Source: Thermoanaerobaculia bacterium (GTDB lineage Bacteria > Acidobacteriota > Thermoanaerobaculia > Multivoradales > JAHEKO01). Taken from it: DNA of 44,385 bases. The stretch lies in contig CAMYOG010000043.1 of the NCBI GenBank assembly GCA_947259925.1, forward strand, positions 1-44,385, given 5' to 3'. Under the pieces are notes generated by a model. The model saw nothing but the letters and a program-made list of their open reading frames with translations. It made no database searches and had not been told where the DNA came from. Made by a program: the position numbers and the translations under genes. Shown here piece after piece: positions 7,545 through 14,351 of this stretch; position 1 is the first letter of the stretch; each line of letters begins with the position of its first letter.

Positions 7545-8659
7545 TCTGTTGTCACTGCCTCGCGGACACTCGCCGCCTCGCCGGCGGCCAGGATTTCGTC
7601 GATGATCGGAAAGAGATCGTGCAGATCGGCCGGTCGGATCTCCCCCATGTGCCCGATCCGGAACGTCGTCGGCTTCCACTGCCCGTAGCCGCCGCCGACG
7701 ACGTAGCGGCGCTCGGCGAGCTCCTCGACCAACTTACCGGGCGCGATCCCTGCCGGCGGTCGCAGGCAGGTGAGAGTCCACGAGCGGACACCTTCGGCCG
7801 CGGTGAGCTCGCATCCGGCGCCGACCGCCCAGGCGGCGGTCAGCTCACTCATCTGGCGGTGGCGGGCCCAGCGAGTCTCCAGGCCCTCGTCCAGAATGAC
7901 GTCGAGCTGACGATCAAGGGCGTGCATGTGCGGGATCGCCGGCGTGGTGATCGTGCCGCCGGCGCGGTGCTGGTCGCGGTAGCGCAGGAGATCGGTATAG
8001 AAGCCGCGGTGCGGCACGGACGCGGCGCGCTCGGCGTAGCGGTCCGAGATCGAGAACAGGGTGAGACCCGGCGGGAGCGCCAGCGCTTTCTGGACTCCGG
8101 CCAGTACAAGATCGAGCCCCCACGCGTCGGTCTCGATCGGCGCTCCGGCCAGTGAGGAGACCGCGTCCACCAGGAGCACGGCGTCGCTCTCCTCGCGCAC
8201 GGCTCGGCCGATCTCGGCGAGCGGGTTCATGACGCCGGTCGAGGTCTCGTTGTGGACGACGGTCACGACGTCATAGCGCTTGCGCCGCAACGCCTCGCGG
8301 ACGAGATCGGGGTCGACCGCCGCTCCCCAGGGGACCGCCAGGCGGTCCGGCTTCCGGCCGAGCGACCGGTTGATCGCCTCCCAGCGCTCCGAGAACGCCC
8401 CGCAGGTGAGGTGGAGGACCGACTCCCCCGGCGCCGAGACGAGGGCGCTCTCCATGACCAGGGTCGAGCTCGAGGTCGCGATCAGCACGTCGCCCGAGGT
8501 TCGGAAGACCTGCTGGAGACGCGGTCCCAGCGACGCGTACATCGCCTTGAAGCCGGGCGATCGGTGGCCGCTGATCGGCGTCGTCAGACACTCGAGAATC
8601 TCGGGCTCGACGTGAGCCGGCCCGGGTAGGAAGAATCGTCGTGCGCCAGAGTCGGACAC
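7529..8659 (-). CDS. Class V aminotransferase, probable phosphoserine transaminase
   Basis: A 376-residue PLP enzyme of the alanine-glyoxylate/serine-pyruvate aminotransferase group. The start GTG at 8659 precedes SDSGARRFFLPGPAHVEPEI, the usual N-terminus of this family; upstream residues are Arg-rich. SGHRSPGFKAMY and TSSSTLVMESAL follow, then VTVVHNETSTGVMNPLAEIG and LLVDAVSSLAGAPIETD (cofactor Asp). The PLP lysine lies in LVLAGVQKALALPPGLT. It overlaps serA by 16 bases, and no classical serC is present here. A class V gene next to serA, as in Thermotoga, suggests it makes phosphoserine (inference). Serine-pyruvate or alanine-glyoxylate transamination is the alternative. Confidence 0.85.
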   Translation of the reverse strand: MSDSGARRFFLPGPAHVEPEILECLTTPISGHRSPGFKAMYASLGPRLQQVFRTSGDVLIATSSSTLVMESALVSAPGESVLHLTCGAFSERWEAINRSLGRKPDRLAVPWGAAVDPDLVREALRRKRYDVVTVVHNETSTGVMNPLAEIGRAVREESDAVLLVDAVSSLAGAPIETDAWGLDLVLAGVQKALALPPGLTLFSISDRYAERAASVPHRGFYTDLLRYRDQHRAGGTITTPAIPHMHALDRQLDVILDEGLETRWARHRQMSELTAAWAVGAGCELTAAEGVRSWTLTCLRPPAGIAPGKLVEELAERRYVVGGGYGQWKPTTFRIGHMGEIRPADLHDLFPIIDEILAAGEAASVREAVTTECIES

Positions 8660-8703
8660 CTGGCGAGGATATCCTCTGGCGAGGCGGTCGTCAGCCCGGA
8701 CGA

Positions 8704-9081
8704 TCAGCGTACGGACTCGATCGCCAGCCCGATCTCGAGCTGCAACCAGTCCCGGTCCGCCGTCATCGCCGGGATGCCCCGCGCGAGCGCGAGCGCGAGG
8801 CACGCTCGGTCGCCCAGCGAGAGGCCGAGGGACCGGGTCGCCGGCACCAGCCGCGCCGCCAGCGCCGCATCGGCAGCGCCGAAGGGAACCACCTCGATCG
8901 GTGTCGCTTCGATCCGTCGAGCCACCAGGTCCGGATCGTGCCCGTCGCGAGCGAACCGCCCCAGGACCTCGCTCAGGTTGACCGCGGAGAGGCAGCCACG
9001 CTCGATGACCGCCCCGACGCGCTCGCCCCCTGCTTCATCGAACAGGAACGCCAGCAGGGCCGAGGCGTCGAGGGCGATCAT
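8704..9081 (-). CDS. vapC: PIN-domain toxin VapC
   Basis: A 125-residue PIN-domain ribonuclease, the toxin of a type II module. The acidic metal-binding residues are in place: MIALDASALLAFLFDE (first Asp), SAVNLSEVLGRFA (Glu), LSLGDRACLALALARG (third Asp) and PAMTADRDW (fourth Asp). The ATG overlaps the antitoxin stop by four bases (ATGA), the usual coupled arrangement. VapC-type toxins cut specific RNAs such as initiator tRNA or rRNA; the target here cannot be told. It ends 44 bases before the aminotransferase gene on the same strand. Confidence 0.92.
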   Translation of the reverse strand: MIALDASALLAFLFDEAGGERVGAVIERGCLSAVNLSEVLGRFARDGHDPDLVARRIEATPIEVVPFGAADAALAARLVPATRSLGLSLGDRACLALALARGIPAMTADRDWLQLEIGLAIESVR

Positions 9082-9326
9082 TCGCGGCGCGCCTCTCGTC
9101 GGCGCTCGGCGATCAGGCGCTCGACGGCGTCGGCCGGTTTCTCGCCGCCGTACAACCGGTCGACCCACCCGGGCAGCGAGCTCGCGTCGGCCGGCGCGGC
9201 CCGGCCACACGCCTCGGCCAGGATCGCCCGCGCCTCGGCCTCCATGCTGCGGCCGTTCCGTGCCGCCCGGACTCTCAACCGCGCGTGGACCTCCTCGGGG
9301 AGGTTGCGGATGTTGAGGATCGCCAT
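9078..9326 (-). CDS. vapB: VapB/FitA-type antitoxin
   Basis: An 82-residue antitoxin from ATG 9326. MAILNIRNLPEEVHARLRVR followed by AARNGRSMEAEARAILAEA is the ribbon-helix-helix pattern of FitA/VapB antitoxins: beta strand, helix, then the NGRSMEAEAR second helix. The C-terminal tail (LPGWVDRLYGGEKPADAVER) would wrap the toxin. In-frame ATGs at 9356 and 9365 would add repeats of MPT/LPT, but they lie upstream of the predicted transcription start, so 9326 is preferred. The tail overlaps vapC by four bases. Confidence 0.88.
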   Translation of the reverse strand: MAILNIRNLPEEVHARLRVRAARNGRSMEAEARAILAEACGRAAPADASSLPGWVDRLYGGEKPADAVERLIAERRREARRE

Positions 9327-9330
9327 CTGC

Positions 9331-9365
9331 GTAGGCATTGTAGGCAGTGTAGGCATCCTTGTCAA
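9331..9365 (-). promoter_or_regulatory. vapBC promoter with three 9-bp iterated operator copies
   Basis: Read on the minus strand, TTGACA (9360-9365) and TACAAT (9337-9342) are separated by exactly 17 bases, the best sigma-70 promoter in the window. Three copies of GTAGGCA (plus strand 9331-9337, 9340-9346, 9349-9355) repeat every 9 bp across the spacer, the -10 and the start region. The predicted start near 9330 leaves a leader of about four nucleotides before the antitoxin ATG. The repeats sit where the antitoxin complex would block RNA polymerase, the expected autoregulation. Confidence 0.72.
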
Positions 9366-9446
9366 GAGTCTCGGCAGCTATGAGGACGATTTCCGCCCTG
9401 CCGGTCTCCCCGCCCGGCGCGACTCGGACCTCGAGCCAGAGCGGGA

Positions 9447-9851
9447 TCAGAAGGGCCGGGGCTTGCGGAGGGCGCGAACCAGCTCGTCGGTCGAGTGCTT
9501 GCGCTCGCCACTCCCGGTGTGCACCGTCCAGCCATCGCCTTCACGGGTGAGGAGCGGGGCGTCGACCTCGCCGGCCACCAGGACCAGGCGACAGCCACGG
9601 AAGTGCTCGCGGAGCAGGTCGCGCAGGACCGGCTCGCCGCGCATCGGTTTGACCGCGACCGCCAGGCTCGGTCCGACGGCCACCGCCCGCAAGACGTCGA
9701 GTGAAGCGGGCGTGACCAGAGACGGTGGCACCGGATCGGTCAGATCGAGGTCGAGCCAGCCGACTCGCCCGCCGTCCGCGCGGATGGCGCTGATCAGCGA
9801 TTCGAAGCCGGCCGCGTCCTCTTCGGCCCGAAGCACATGGATCCGCTTCAC
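9447..9851 (-). CDS. Hypothetical protein, coupled to the NamZ-like gene
   Basis: A 134-residue protein starting at GTG 9851, which overlaps the stop of the NamZ-like gene by four bases. The sequence starts VKRIHVLRAEEDAAGFESLI and contains VGWLDLDLTDP, LRAVAVGPSLAVAVKPMRG, FRGCRLVLVAGEVDAPLL and a basic C-terminus. It alternates hydrophobic strands and charged helices, has no signal peptide or membrane segment, and looks like a small soluble alpha/beta protein. I do not recognise the family. The overlap and shared direction place it in the moaC-namZ unit, but suggest no specific role. Confidence 0.7.
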   Translation of the reverse strand: MKRIHVLRAEEDAAGFESLISAIRADGGRVGWLDLDLTDPVPPSLVTPASLDVLRAVAVGPSLAVAVKPMRGEPVLRDLLREHFRGCRLVLVAGEVDAPLLTREGDGWTVHTGSGERKHSTDELVRALRKPRPF

Positions 9852-11035
9852 TCGCCGGCCTCGGGGTAGATCAGAGTCTCGCGCCGCTCCTCGCGGAAGG
9901 CGGACTCGTCGGCCGCCCAGCTCCCGAGCCAGTCGTCCAGATCGCCGTCGCCCTCGAGGGCCAGCCGGAGTCGATCGTCGCCGGAGAGCAAGTCGATCGC
10001 TGGAATGTCGCCGACGAACTCGTACGGCTCCCGGCGCCACTCGAAGCCGTTACCCATCACTTCGTGCAGTGCGGCCACTACTTCGACTCCCGTCCGAAAC
10101 GCTCGGAAGACCTCCCGATCGGTCATCACGACGCGCACCCCGCCACACACCTCGCCGGCGTGCTTCTGATAGTGCGGCCGGAAGTAGGTCGGTACGAACC
10201 GGACCCCAGGCAGATCGGCGTCGTTCAGTCGGTTCGCCAGGCTGGGTGGCTCGATCCCCGGTGCGCCGATCAGCTCGAATGGACTGGCGGTCCCGCGACC
10301 TTCGGAGATCTCGGTCGCCTCGATCAGGCAGCCGCCCGGGTAGATCCAGGTCGTCTCGACGGACGGGATGTTGGGCGACGGCGCGACCCAGGCGCGGCCC
10401 GACGCTTCCCAGTCCATCTCGCGCGACCAGCCCTCGAGGTTGATCACGCGTGGCGCTTGCGACCAACCGGCGCGGCGCGCCTCGAGCAGCACCAGCTCTC
10501 CCAGGGTCAGGCCGTGCCGGACCGGAATCTCGAACGCGCCGATGAACGACTCGAAGCCGGGGCGCCGCCGGTTGCCCTCGACCACCGCTCCGCCGAGCGG
10601 GTTGGGGCGGTCCAGGATCCAGACCTCGCACCCGCTGGAGAGCGCCGCTTCCGCAGCCCAGACCGCGGTCGCGGCGTAGGTGTAGTAGCGGCTGCCGACA
10701 TCCTGGAGATCGACCACCAGAAGATCGAGACCCGCGAAGGCTGCTGGATCGGGACGCAGCGAGTCCGCGCTATCGCCATAGAGCGACAGGATCGGAACTC
10801 CGGTCCATGGATCCGCCGCGTCCGCCAGGCCGACCATGTCCTGCTCGTGGCCGTGGTAGCCGTGCTCGGGCCCGAAGAGCGCCGCCGGGTCGGGTGCGCC
10901 CGCCCTTCTGAGTGCCAGGTGAGCCGGTTCGAGCCGAACGGAATCGACCGAGGCTCCGTGAGCGAGTAGCCCGTAGCTCCGACCTCCGAGGCTCACCGCC
11001 TCGTCGAGCAGGACGTCGAGTCCGGTGCGGATCAT
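9848..11035 (-). CDS. DUF1343 / NamZ-like exo-N-acetylmuramidase homologue
   Basis: A 395-residue member of the DUF1343 (YbbC/NamZ, GH171) family. Studied members remove MurNAc from the non-reducing end of peptidoglycan fragments. The family blocks are clear: ALFGPEHGYHG (about 55), GVPILSLYGDSADSLRP, LLVVDLQDVGSRYYTYAAT, WILDRPNPLGGAVVEGN, then SPNIPSVETTWIYPGG and LIEATEISEGRGTASPFELIG. No signal peptide is visible, unlike many secreted NamZ proteins, so it may act in the cytoplasm on recycled wall fragments (inference). The ATG at 11035 overlaps the moaC stop by four bases. Function is by family only. Confidence 0.87.
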   Translation of the reverse strand: MIRTGLDVLLDEAVSLGGRSYGLLAHGASVDSVRLEPAHLALRRAGAPDPAALFGPEHGYHGHEQDMVGLADAADPWTGVPILSLYGDSADSLRPDPAAFAGLDLLVVDLQDVGSRYYTYAATAVWAAEAALSSGCEVWILDRPNPLGGAVVEGNRRRPGFESFIGAFEIPVRHGLTLGELVLLEARRAGWSQAPRVINLEGWSREMDWEASGRAWVAPSPNIPSVETTWIYPGGCLIEATEISEGRGTASPFELIGAPGIEPPSLANRLNDADLPGVRFVPTYFRPHYQKHAGEVCGGVRVVMTDREVFRAFRTGVEVVAALHEVMGNGFEWRREPYEFVGDIPAIDLLSGDDRLRLALEGDGDLDDWLGSWAADESAFREERRETLIYPEAGE

Positions 11036-11523
11036 TCGGCCTGCCCGGAGCCCGTCCGCCGGAAATCGCCGCGGGTGCCGCCGGTCTTGCGCTCGAGCCG
11101 CAGATCGGTCACCACCGCCTGTCGCTCGACCGCCTTGACCATGTCGTAGAGCGCCAGCGACGCGGCCGAGCAGGCGACCAGCGCTTCCATCTCGGCTCCG
11201 GTCCGAGCGGTGACCACCGTGCGGCTGTGGATCCGGACCCCACCGGCCACCGGCTCGATCTCGACCTGGACGTCCTCGAGGGCGAGCGGATGCGCCAGCG
11301 GGATCCACTCGGAGGCGCGCTTGGCCGCCTGCACGCCCGCCACCCGGGCGACCACGTAGGCGTCGCCCTTGGGCAGCTCGGCCAGCCGACGGACGGTCTC
11401 GTCGCTCAGGAGCACCCGGCACGAGGCCTCCGCGGTGCGGCGCGTCACCGGCTTCTCCGAGACGTCGACCATACTGGCTCGACCGCCGGAATCGAGGTGG
11501 CTGAAAGGCTCTTCTTTACTCAT
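11032..11523 (-). CDS. moaC: Cyclic pyranopterin monophosphate synthase
   Basis: A 163-residue MoaC, which with MoaA turns GTP into cyclic pyranopterin monophosphate in molybdenum cofactor synthesis. It shows SMVDVSEKPVTRRTAEASC, the catalytic Lys region GDAYVVARVAGVQAAKRASE, then IPLAHPLAL and the C-terminal ALVACSAASLALYDMVKAVE with the conserved Asp and Lys. The length is normal. No other moa gene is in the window, so it is detached from its pathway here and instead heads a unit with the NamZ-like gene. It diverges from the glycosyltransferase at 11568. Confidence 0.94.
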   Translation of the reverse strand: MSKEEPFSHLDSGGRASMVDVSEKPVTRRTAEASCRVLLSDETVRRLAELPKGDAYVVARVAGVQAAKRASEWIPLAHPLALEDVQVEIEPVAGGVRIHSRTVVTARTGAEMEALVACSAASLALYDMVKAVERQAVVTDLRLERKTGGTRGDFRRTGSGQAE

Positions 11524-11548
11524 TCTGAGGGGTTTACGGCGACTCCGT

Positions 11549-11558
11549 ATGCTAGCAT
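11549..11558 (+). promoter_or_regulatory. Extended -10 element of the glycosyltransferase gene
   Basis: The 10-bp perfect palindrome ATGCTAGCAT contains TGCTAGCAT, an extended -10 (TG-N-TAGCAT). The predicted start near 11565 lies only a few bases before the TTG start codon at 11568. The palindrome sits in the 44-bp gap between divergent moaC and this gene, so it could also be a binding site. Confidence 0.35.
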
Positions 11559-11567
11559 CCCGCCGCT

Positions 11568-12248
11568 TTGCCGAGCCCCGAGATCGCGGTCGTAATGCCG
11601 GTCCTGAACGAGGAGTCGGCGGTCGCGAAGATCCTTCCGCAATTGCTCGACGAAGCCGATCGAGTGATTGTCTGCGACGGTGGGAGCGGCGATCGAACGG
11701 TCGAGGTGGCGACCGAGCTCGGCGCCAAGGTGGTCGACGGGCCACCGGGCCGGGGCCACCAGCTGAACCGCGGAGCCGAGGTCGCGGGGGGCGACGCTCT
11801 CCTGTTCGTGCACGCCGACACCGCCCTGCCGACCGGCTCGATCGAGCGCGTGCGCCAGGCGCTGCGCGACGGCGCTCCAGGCGGTGGCTTTCTGATCGAG
11901 TGGCGCTCGGAGCGTTCGATCATGCGGCTCGGCGCGCGGCTCACCAACCTGCGCACCCGGCTCACCTGCTGTCCGCTCGGCGACCAGGCCCAGTTCTGCC
12001 GTCGCGATCTCTTCGAGGAGATGGGCGGCTTCGCGGACTGGCCGATCCTCGAAGACCTCGACTTCGCCCGACGGCTCAAGCGCCGGGGTCGCGTGGCCCT
12101 GCTCGAGCCGCCGGTGACTACTTCGGTCCGCCGCTATCAGAAGCGCGGCATCACCCGGACGGTCGCGACCAACTGGCTGATCTGGCTCCTCTACTTCGCG
12201 GGGGTCTCGCCCGAGCGTCTGGCCCGGCTCTACCAAGACGTACGCTGA
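11568..12248 (+). CDS. Family 2 glycosyltransferase (TIGR04283 type)
   Basis: A 226-residue GT-A glycosyltransferase. IAVVMPVLNEESAVAKIL is at the N-terminus, then VIVCDGGSGDRTVEVA, GRGHQLNRGAEVAGGDALLF, and HADTALP in place of a DXD motif. CCPLGDQAQFCRRDLFEEMG and PILEDLDFARRLKRRG (catalytic ED) follow. A weak hydrophobic stretch (NWLIWLLYFAG) lies near the C-terminus. This matches the TIGR04283 group, some members of which sit in arsenosugar loci, but no such neighbours occur here and the substrate is unknown. The start is TTG; no other start fits the N-terminal motif. Confidence 0.85.
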   Translation: MPSPEIAVVMPVLNEESAVAKILPQLLDEADRVIVCDGGSGDRTVEVATELGAKVVDGPPGRGHQLNRGAEVAGGDALLFVHADTALPTGSIERVRQALRDGAPGGGFLIEWRSERSIMRLGARLTNLRTRLTCCPLGDQAQFCRRDLFEEMGGFADWPILEDLDFARRLKRRGRVALLEPPVTTSVRRYQKRGITRTVATNWLIWLLYFAGVSPERLARLYQDVR

Positions 12249-12272
12249 CTCGGCGGCAGCGCCTAGCGAGCG

Positions 12273-12302
12273 AGAGAGACTCGAGATGGATCTCGTCTCT
12301 CT
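12273..12302 (+). terminator. Hairpin behind the glycosyltransferase gene
   Basis: AGAGAGAC and GAGAT pair with ATCTC and GTCTCTCT across a two-base loop region, with a two-base bulge (TC) on the left. It begins 24 bases behind the stop codon. No clear U-tract follows (CTTCGACAGG), so intrinsic termination is only possible. Confidence 0.35.
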
Positions 12303-12320
12303 TCGACAGGAGTCTTCGCC

Positions 12321-12359
12321 TTGTCTACCTCCTTACCTTCTGTACAATTATGTAAGGAG
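12321..12359 (+). promoter_or_regulatory. Promoter and palindromic operator of the AbrB/PIN module
   Basis: TTGTCT (12321-12326) and TACAAT (12343-12348) are 16 bases apart. A perfect 8-bp inverted repeat, CTCCTTAC (12329-12336) and GTAAGGAG (12352-12359), brackets the -10 with a 15-bp spacer. Its right arm includes the Shine-Dalgarno AAGGAG, six bases before the ATG at 12366. This is an ideal site for autorepression by the antitoxin (inference). Confidence 0.65.
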
Positions 12360-12365
12360 CGTTTC

Positions 12366-12602
12366 ATGGCGCAATCGACCATCACCTCCAAGAACCAGAC
12401 CACGGTCCCGAAGGAAGTGCGCGAGAGGTTGGGCACGCACCCAGGCGACGTTCTCCACTGGGAAGTCGAGGATGGTCAGGCTCTCGTCCGGCCGGCGGCG
12501 ATGGCCTTCCTCCGCCGCAAGGGCACTCTCGCAGTCGGGCGCGGCTCGACGGTCGAGGACGTTCGTCGCGCTAGAGAGCGGCGCGGTAGCCAGGACCAGT
12601 GA
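12366..12602 (+). CDS. AbrB/SpoVT-type antitoxin
   Basis: A 78-residue swapped-hairpin DNA-binding protein: MAQSTITSKNQTTVPKEVRE, then RLGTHPGDVLHWEVEDGQA and LVRPA, the classic AbrB/MazE/VapB N-terminal fold. The C-terminal half (FLRRKGTLAVGRGSTVEDVR) would bind the toxin. The ATG at 12366 has AAGGAG six bases upstream. An in-frame ATG at 12321 overlaps the -35 element and is rejected. The stop overlaps the toxin's GTG by four bases. Confidence 0.9.
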   Translation: MAQSTITSKNQTTVPKEVRERLGTHPGDVLHWEVEDGQALVRPAAMAFLRRKGTLAVGRGSTVEDVRRARERRGSQDQ

Positions 12603-13015
12603 ACGGAGTTGTCGTCGACACCAACGTTGTTCTGTCGTTCCTGACAGATCGCGATCCCGGCCAGCAGCGAGCTGCGGCGAAGCTCTTCGGCCAGGTAGCG
12701 ACCGCAGACGTGCAGATCGTCGTCCCACAGGTCGTTCTCACGGAGATCGTCTACGTTCTGGTCAACCTCTACAAGATCTCGGAAGAGGAGGTTGCGGGGC
12801 TGCTGCGGGAACTGCTCACCTTGCCGCACGTCATGGCCGAGAACCATGTCTCCTGGAGCAAGGTACTTGCGACCTGGCCTGATCGGGTGCCCGATTTCGC
12901 CGACGCGGTGTTGGTGACCGTAGCGAGAGCTGGCGGACACAGCGTCGCGAGCTTCGACCGGAAGCTCACTCGTGGCCTGGGTCGACTCGGCGTCTCGGTG
13001 CATCCGCTGCGTTGA
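12599..13015 (+). CDS. PIN-domain toxin
   Basis: A 138-residue PIN-domain ribonuclease from GTG 12599, coupled to the AbrB antitoxin. Acidic residues are in place: NGVVVDTNVVLSFLTDRDP (first Asp), VVLTEIVYVLVN (Glu), VPDFADAVLVTVARAGG (third Asp) and SVASFDRKLTRGLGRLG (fourth). The two together form a VapBC-like type II module. RNA target unknown. The gene ends four bases before the convergent stop of rsmB, leaving no room for a separate terminator. Confidence 0.9.
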   Translation: MNGVVVDTNVVLSFLTDRDPGQQRAAAKLFGQVATADVQIVVPQVVLTEIVYVLVNLYKISEEEVAGLLRELLTLPHVMAENHVSWSKVLATWPDRVPDFADAVLVTVARAGGHSVASFDRKLTRGLGRLGVSVHPLR

Positions 13016-13019
13016 CGAA

Positions 13020-14351
13020 TCAGCGCTTGCGCAGCACCTGCGCCGTGAACCCATCGTTCCGGCGCGCAGGCAGGAGCCGCCAGAGGCCCGGGCCGGCGAT
13101 GTGGTCGTCGGCCGGCGGCTCGAGGCGTCCTTCGAGCGGCAGCGGCTCGTACTCGCTCCGGTCGCGCAGGAGCTGGTCGATCAGCTCCTTGTTCTCCTCG
13201 CTCTCGATCGAGCAGGTGATCGCGACCAGCAGGCCGCCGGGACGCACGAGATCCGCGACGCCGCCGAGCAGGTCGAGAGCTGCCGAGGCCAGCCGCCCGA
13301 TCTCGGACGCGCTCAGCCGCCACTTGAGGTCGGGGTGCCTGGCAAGGATGCCGGTTCCCGAGCACGGCAGATCGACGATCACCCGGTCGAACTGCCCCCC
13401 CAACGCCGGCCGCGCGGCGTCAGCCGCCAGGACCGGCAATCGCCTGCGCAGCCGCCGGCAGTTCTCCCTCAGGGTCGCAACCCGTGCCGGTGAAGCGTCC
13501 GCCGCGACGATCCTAAGCGCGGGCTGCGCGGCGAGTAGCGCGAAGCTCTTGCCGCCGGGAGCGGCCGCGGCATCGAAGATCGACTCGCCACCCTGTGGCT
13601 CCGGGATCAGGGCCGCCACCTGACTCGCCTGATCCTGTATGTAGAAGTCACCCCCGAGATAGGAACGAGTACCGAGGGGATCGCCCGAAGTGACTTCGAG
13701 CGCGTAGGGCGAGAGGTGGAGAGGTCGTGTCTCGACCCCTTCGCCCGCCAGCTGGCGGGCCAGCTGGGCGCGCCCGCCGCGGTCGTCAAAGGCGAGCAGG
13801 TGAAGACCACCTCGGCGGTTGTTGGCGTCTAGGATCCGGGCCGCCTGCTCGACGCCGTAGGCACTCTGCCAGCGCTCGACCAGGAAGCGCGGATGACTGG
13901 TCTCAATGGCCAGGCGCTCGACCGGATCGCCGATCTCTACCGGCCAATCGGTCAGATCGGGCGAGCGCGAGATCCGTCGCAGCACACCGTTCACGAACGA
14001 GACCGTGTGCGGCGCGCGCCGCTTGGCCTCGTCGACCGCCTCCGAGACCGCCGCGTAGGCAGGCACGCGATCGAGGAACAGGAGCTGATACGCGGCCAGG
14101 CGGAGCGGCGCGTGCAGCTCGGCGTCGATCTTGGTCAGCGGCCGGCCTGCGGCGGTGGCGATCACATCGTCGAGCCGAGCGCGCCAGCGCAGGGAGCCTT
14201 GGACCAGCTCATGCAGGAGCCGCCGATCGCGCGGTTCGAGGCCTCGCTGCGCCTCGGCCAGCGGGCCGCTCAGCGCGGTGCGCGACGACAGGGCCAGATC
14301 CAGCAGTCGTGCCGCTGCCTTGCGGACCGGCGGGCTGGACGCCCCGCTCAA
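13020..14351 (-). CDS. rsmB: 16S rRNA (cytosine(967)-C(5))-methyltransferase
   Basis: A 443-residue RsmB. Residues about 1-150 form the NusB-like RNA-binding domain (RRLLHELVQGSLRWRARLDD, RLAAYQLLFLDRVPAYAAVS, FVNGVLRRI). The C-terminal SAM-dependent methyltransferase has FDAAAAPGGKSFALLAA (SAM loop), VIVDLPCSGTGILARHPDL (motif IV Cys) and GGLLVAITCSIESEENKELI (motif VI Cys, the nucleophile). The start is TTG 14351, overlapping the fmt stop as TTGA. The fmt-rsmB order is a common translation-factor pairing. Confidence 0.93.
   Translation of the reverse strand: MSGASSPPVRKAAARLLDLALSSRTALSGPLAEAQRGLEPRDRRLLHELVQGSLRWRARLDDVIATAAGRPLTKIDAELHAPLRLAAYQLLFLDRVPAYAAVSEAVDEAKRRAPHTVSFVNGVLRRISRSPDLTDWPVEIGDPVERLAIETSHPRFLVERWQSAYGVEQAARILDANNRRGGLHLLAFDDRGGRAQLARQLAGEGVETRPLHLSPYALEVTSGDPLGTRSYLGGDFYIQDQASQVAALIPEPQGGESIFDAAAAPGGKSFALLAAQPALRIVAADASPARVATLRENCRRLRRRLPVLAADAARPALGGQFDRVIVDLPCSGTGILARHPDLKWRLSASEIGRLASAALDLLGGVADLVRPGGLLVAITCSIESEENKELIDQLLRDRSEYEPLPLEGRLEPPADDHIAGPGLWRLLPARRNDGFTAQVLRKR

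Noticed and set aside
8641..10443. 600-codon plus-strand frame across vapBC and the NamZ-like gene
   Set aside because: Extremely Arg/Ser/Pro-rich, crosses four real genes on the other strand, no motif.
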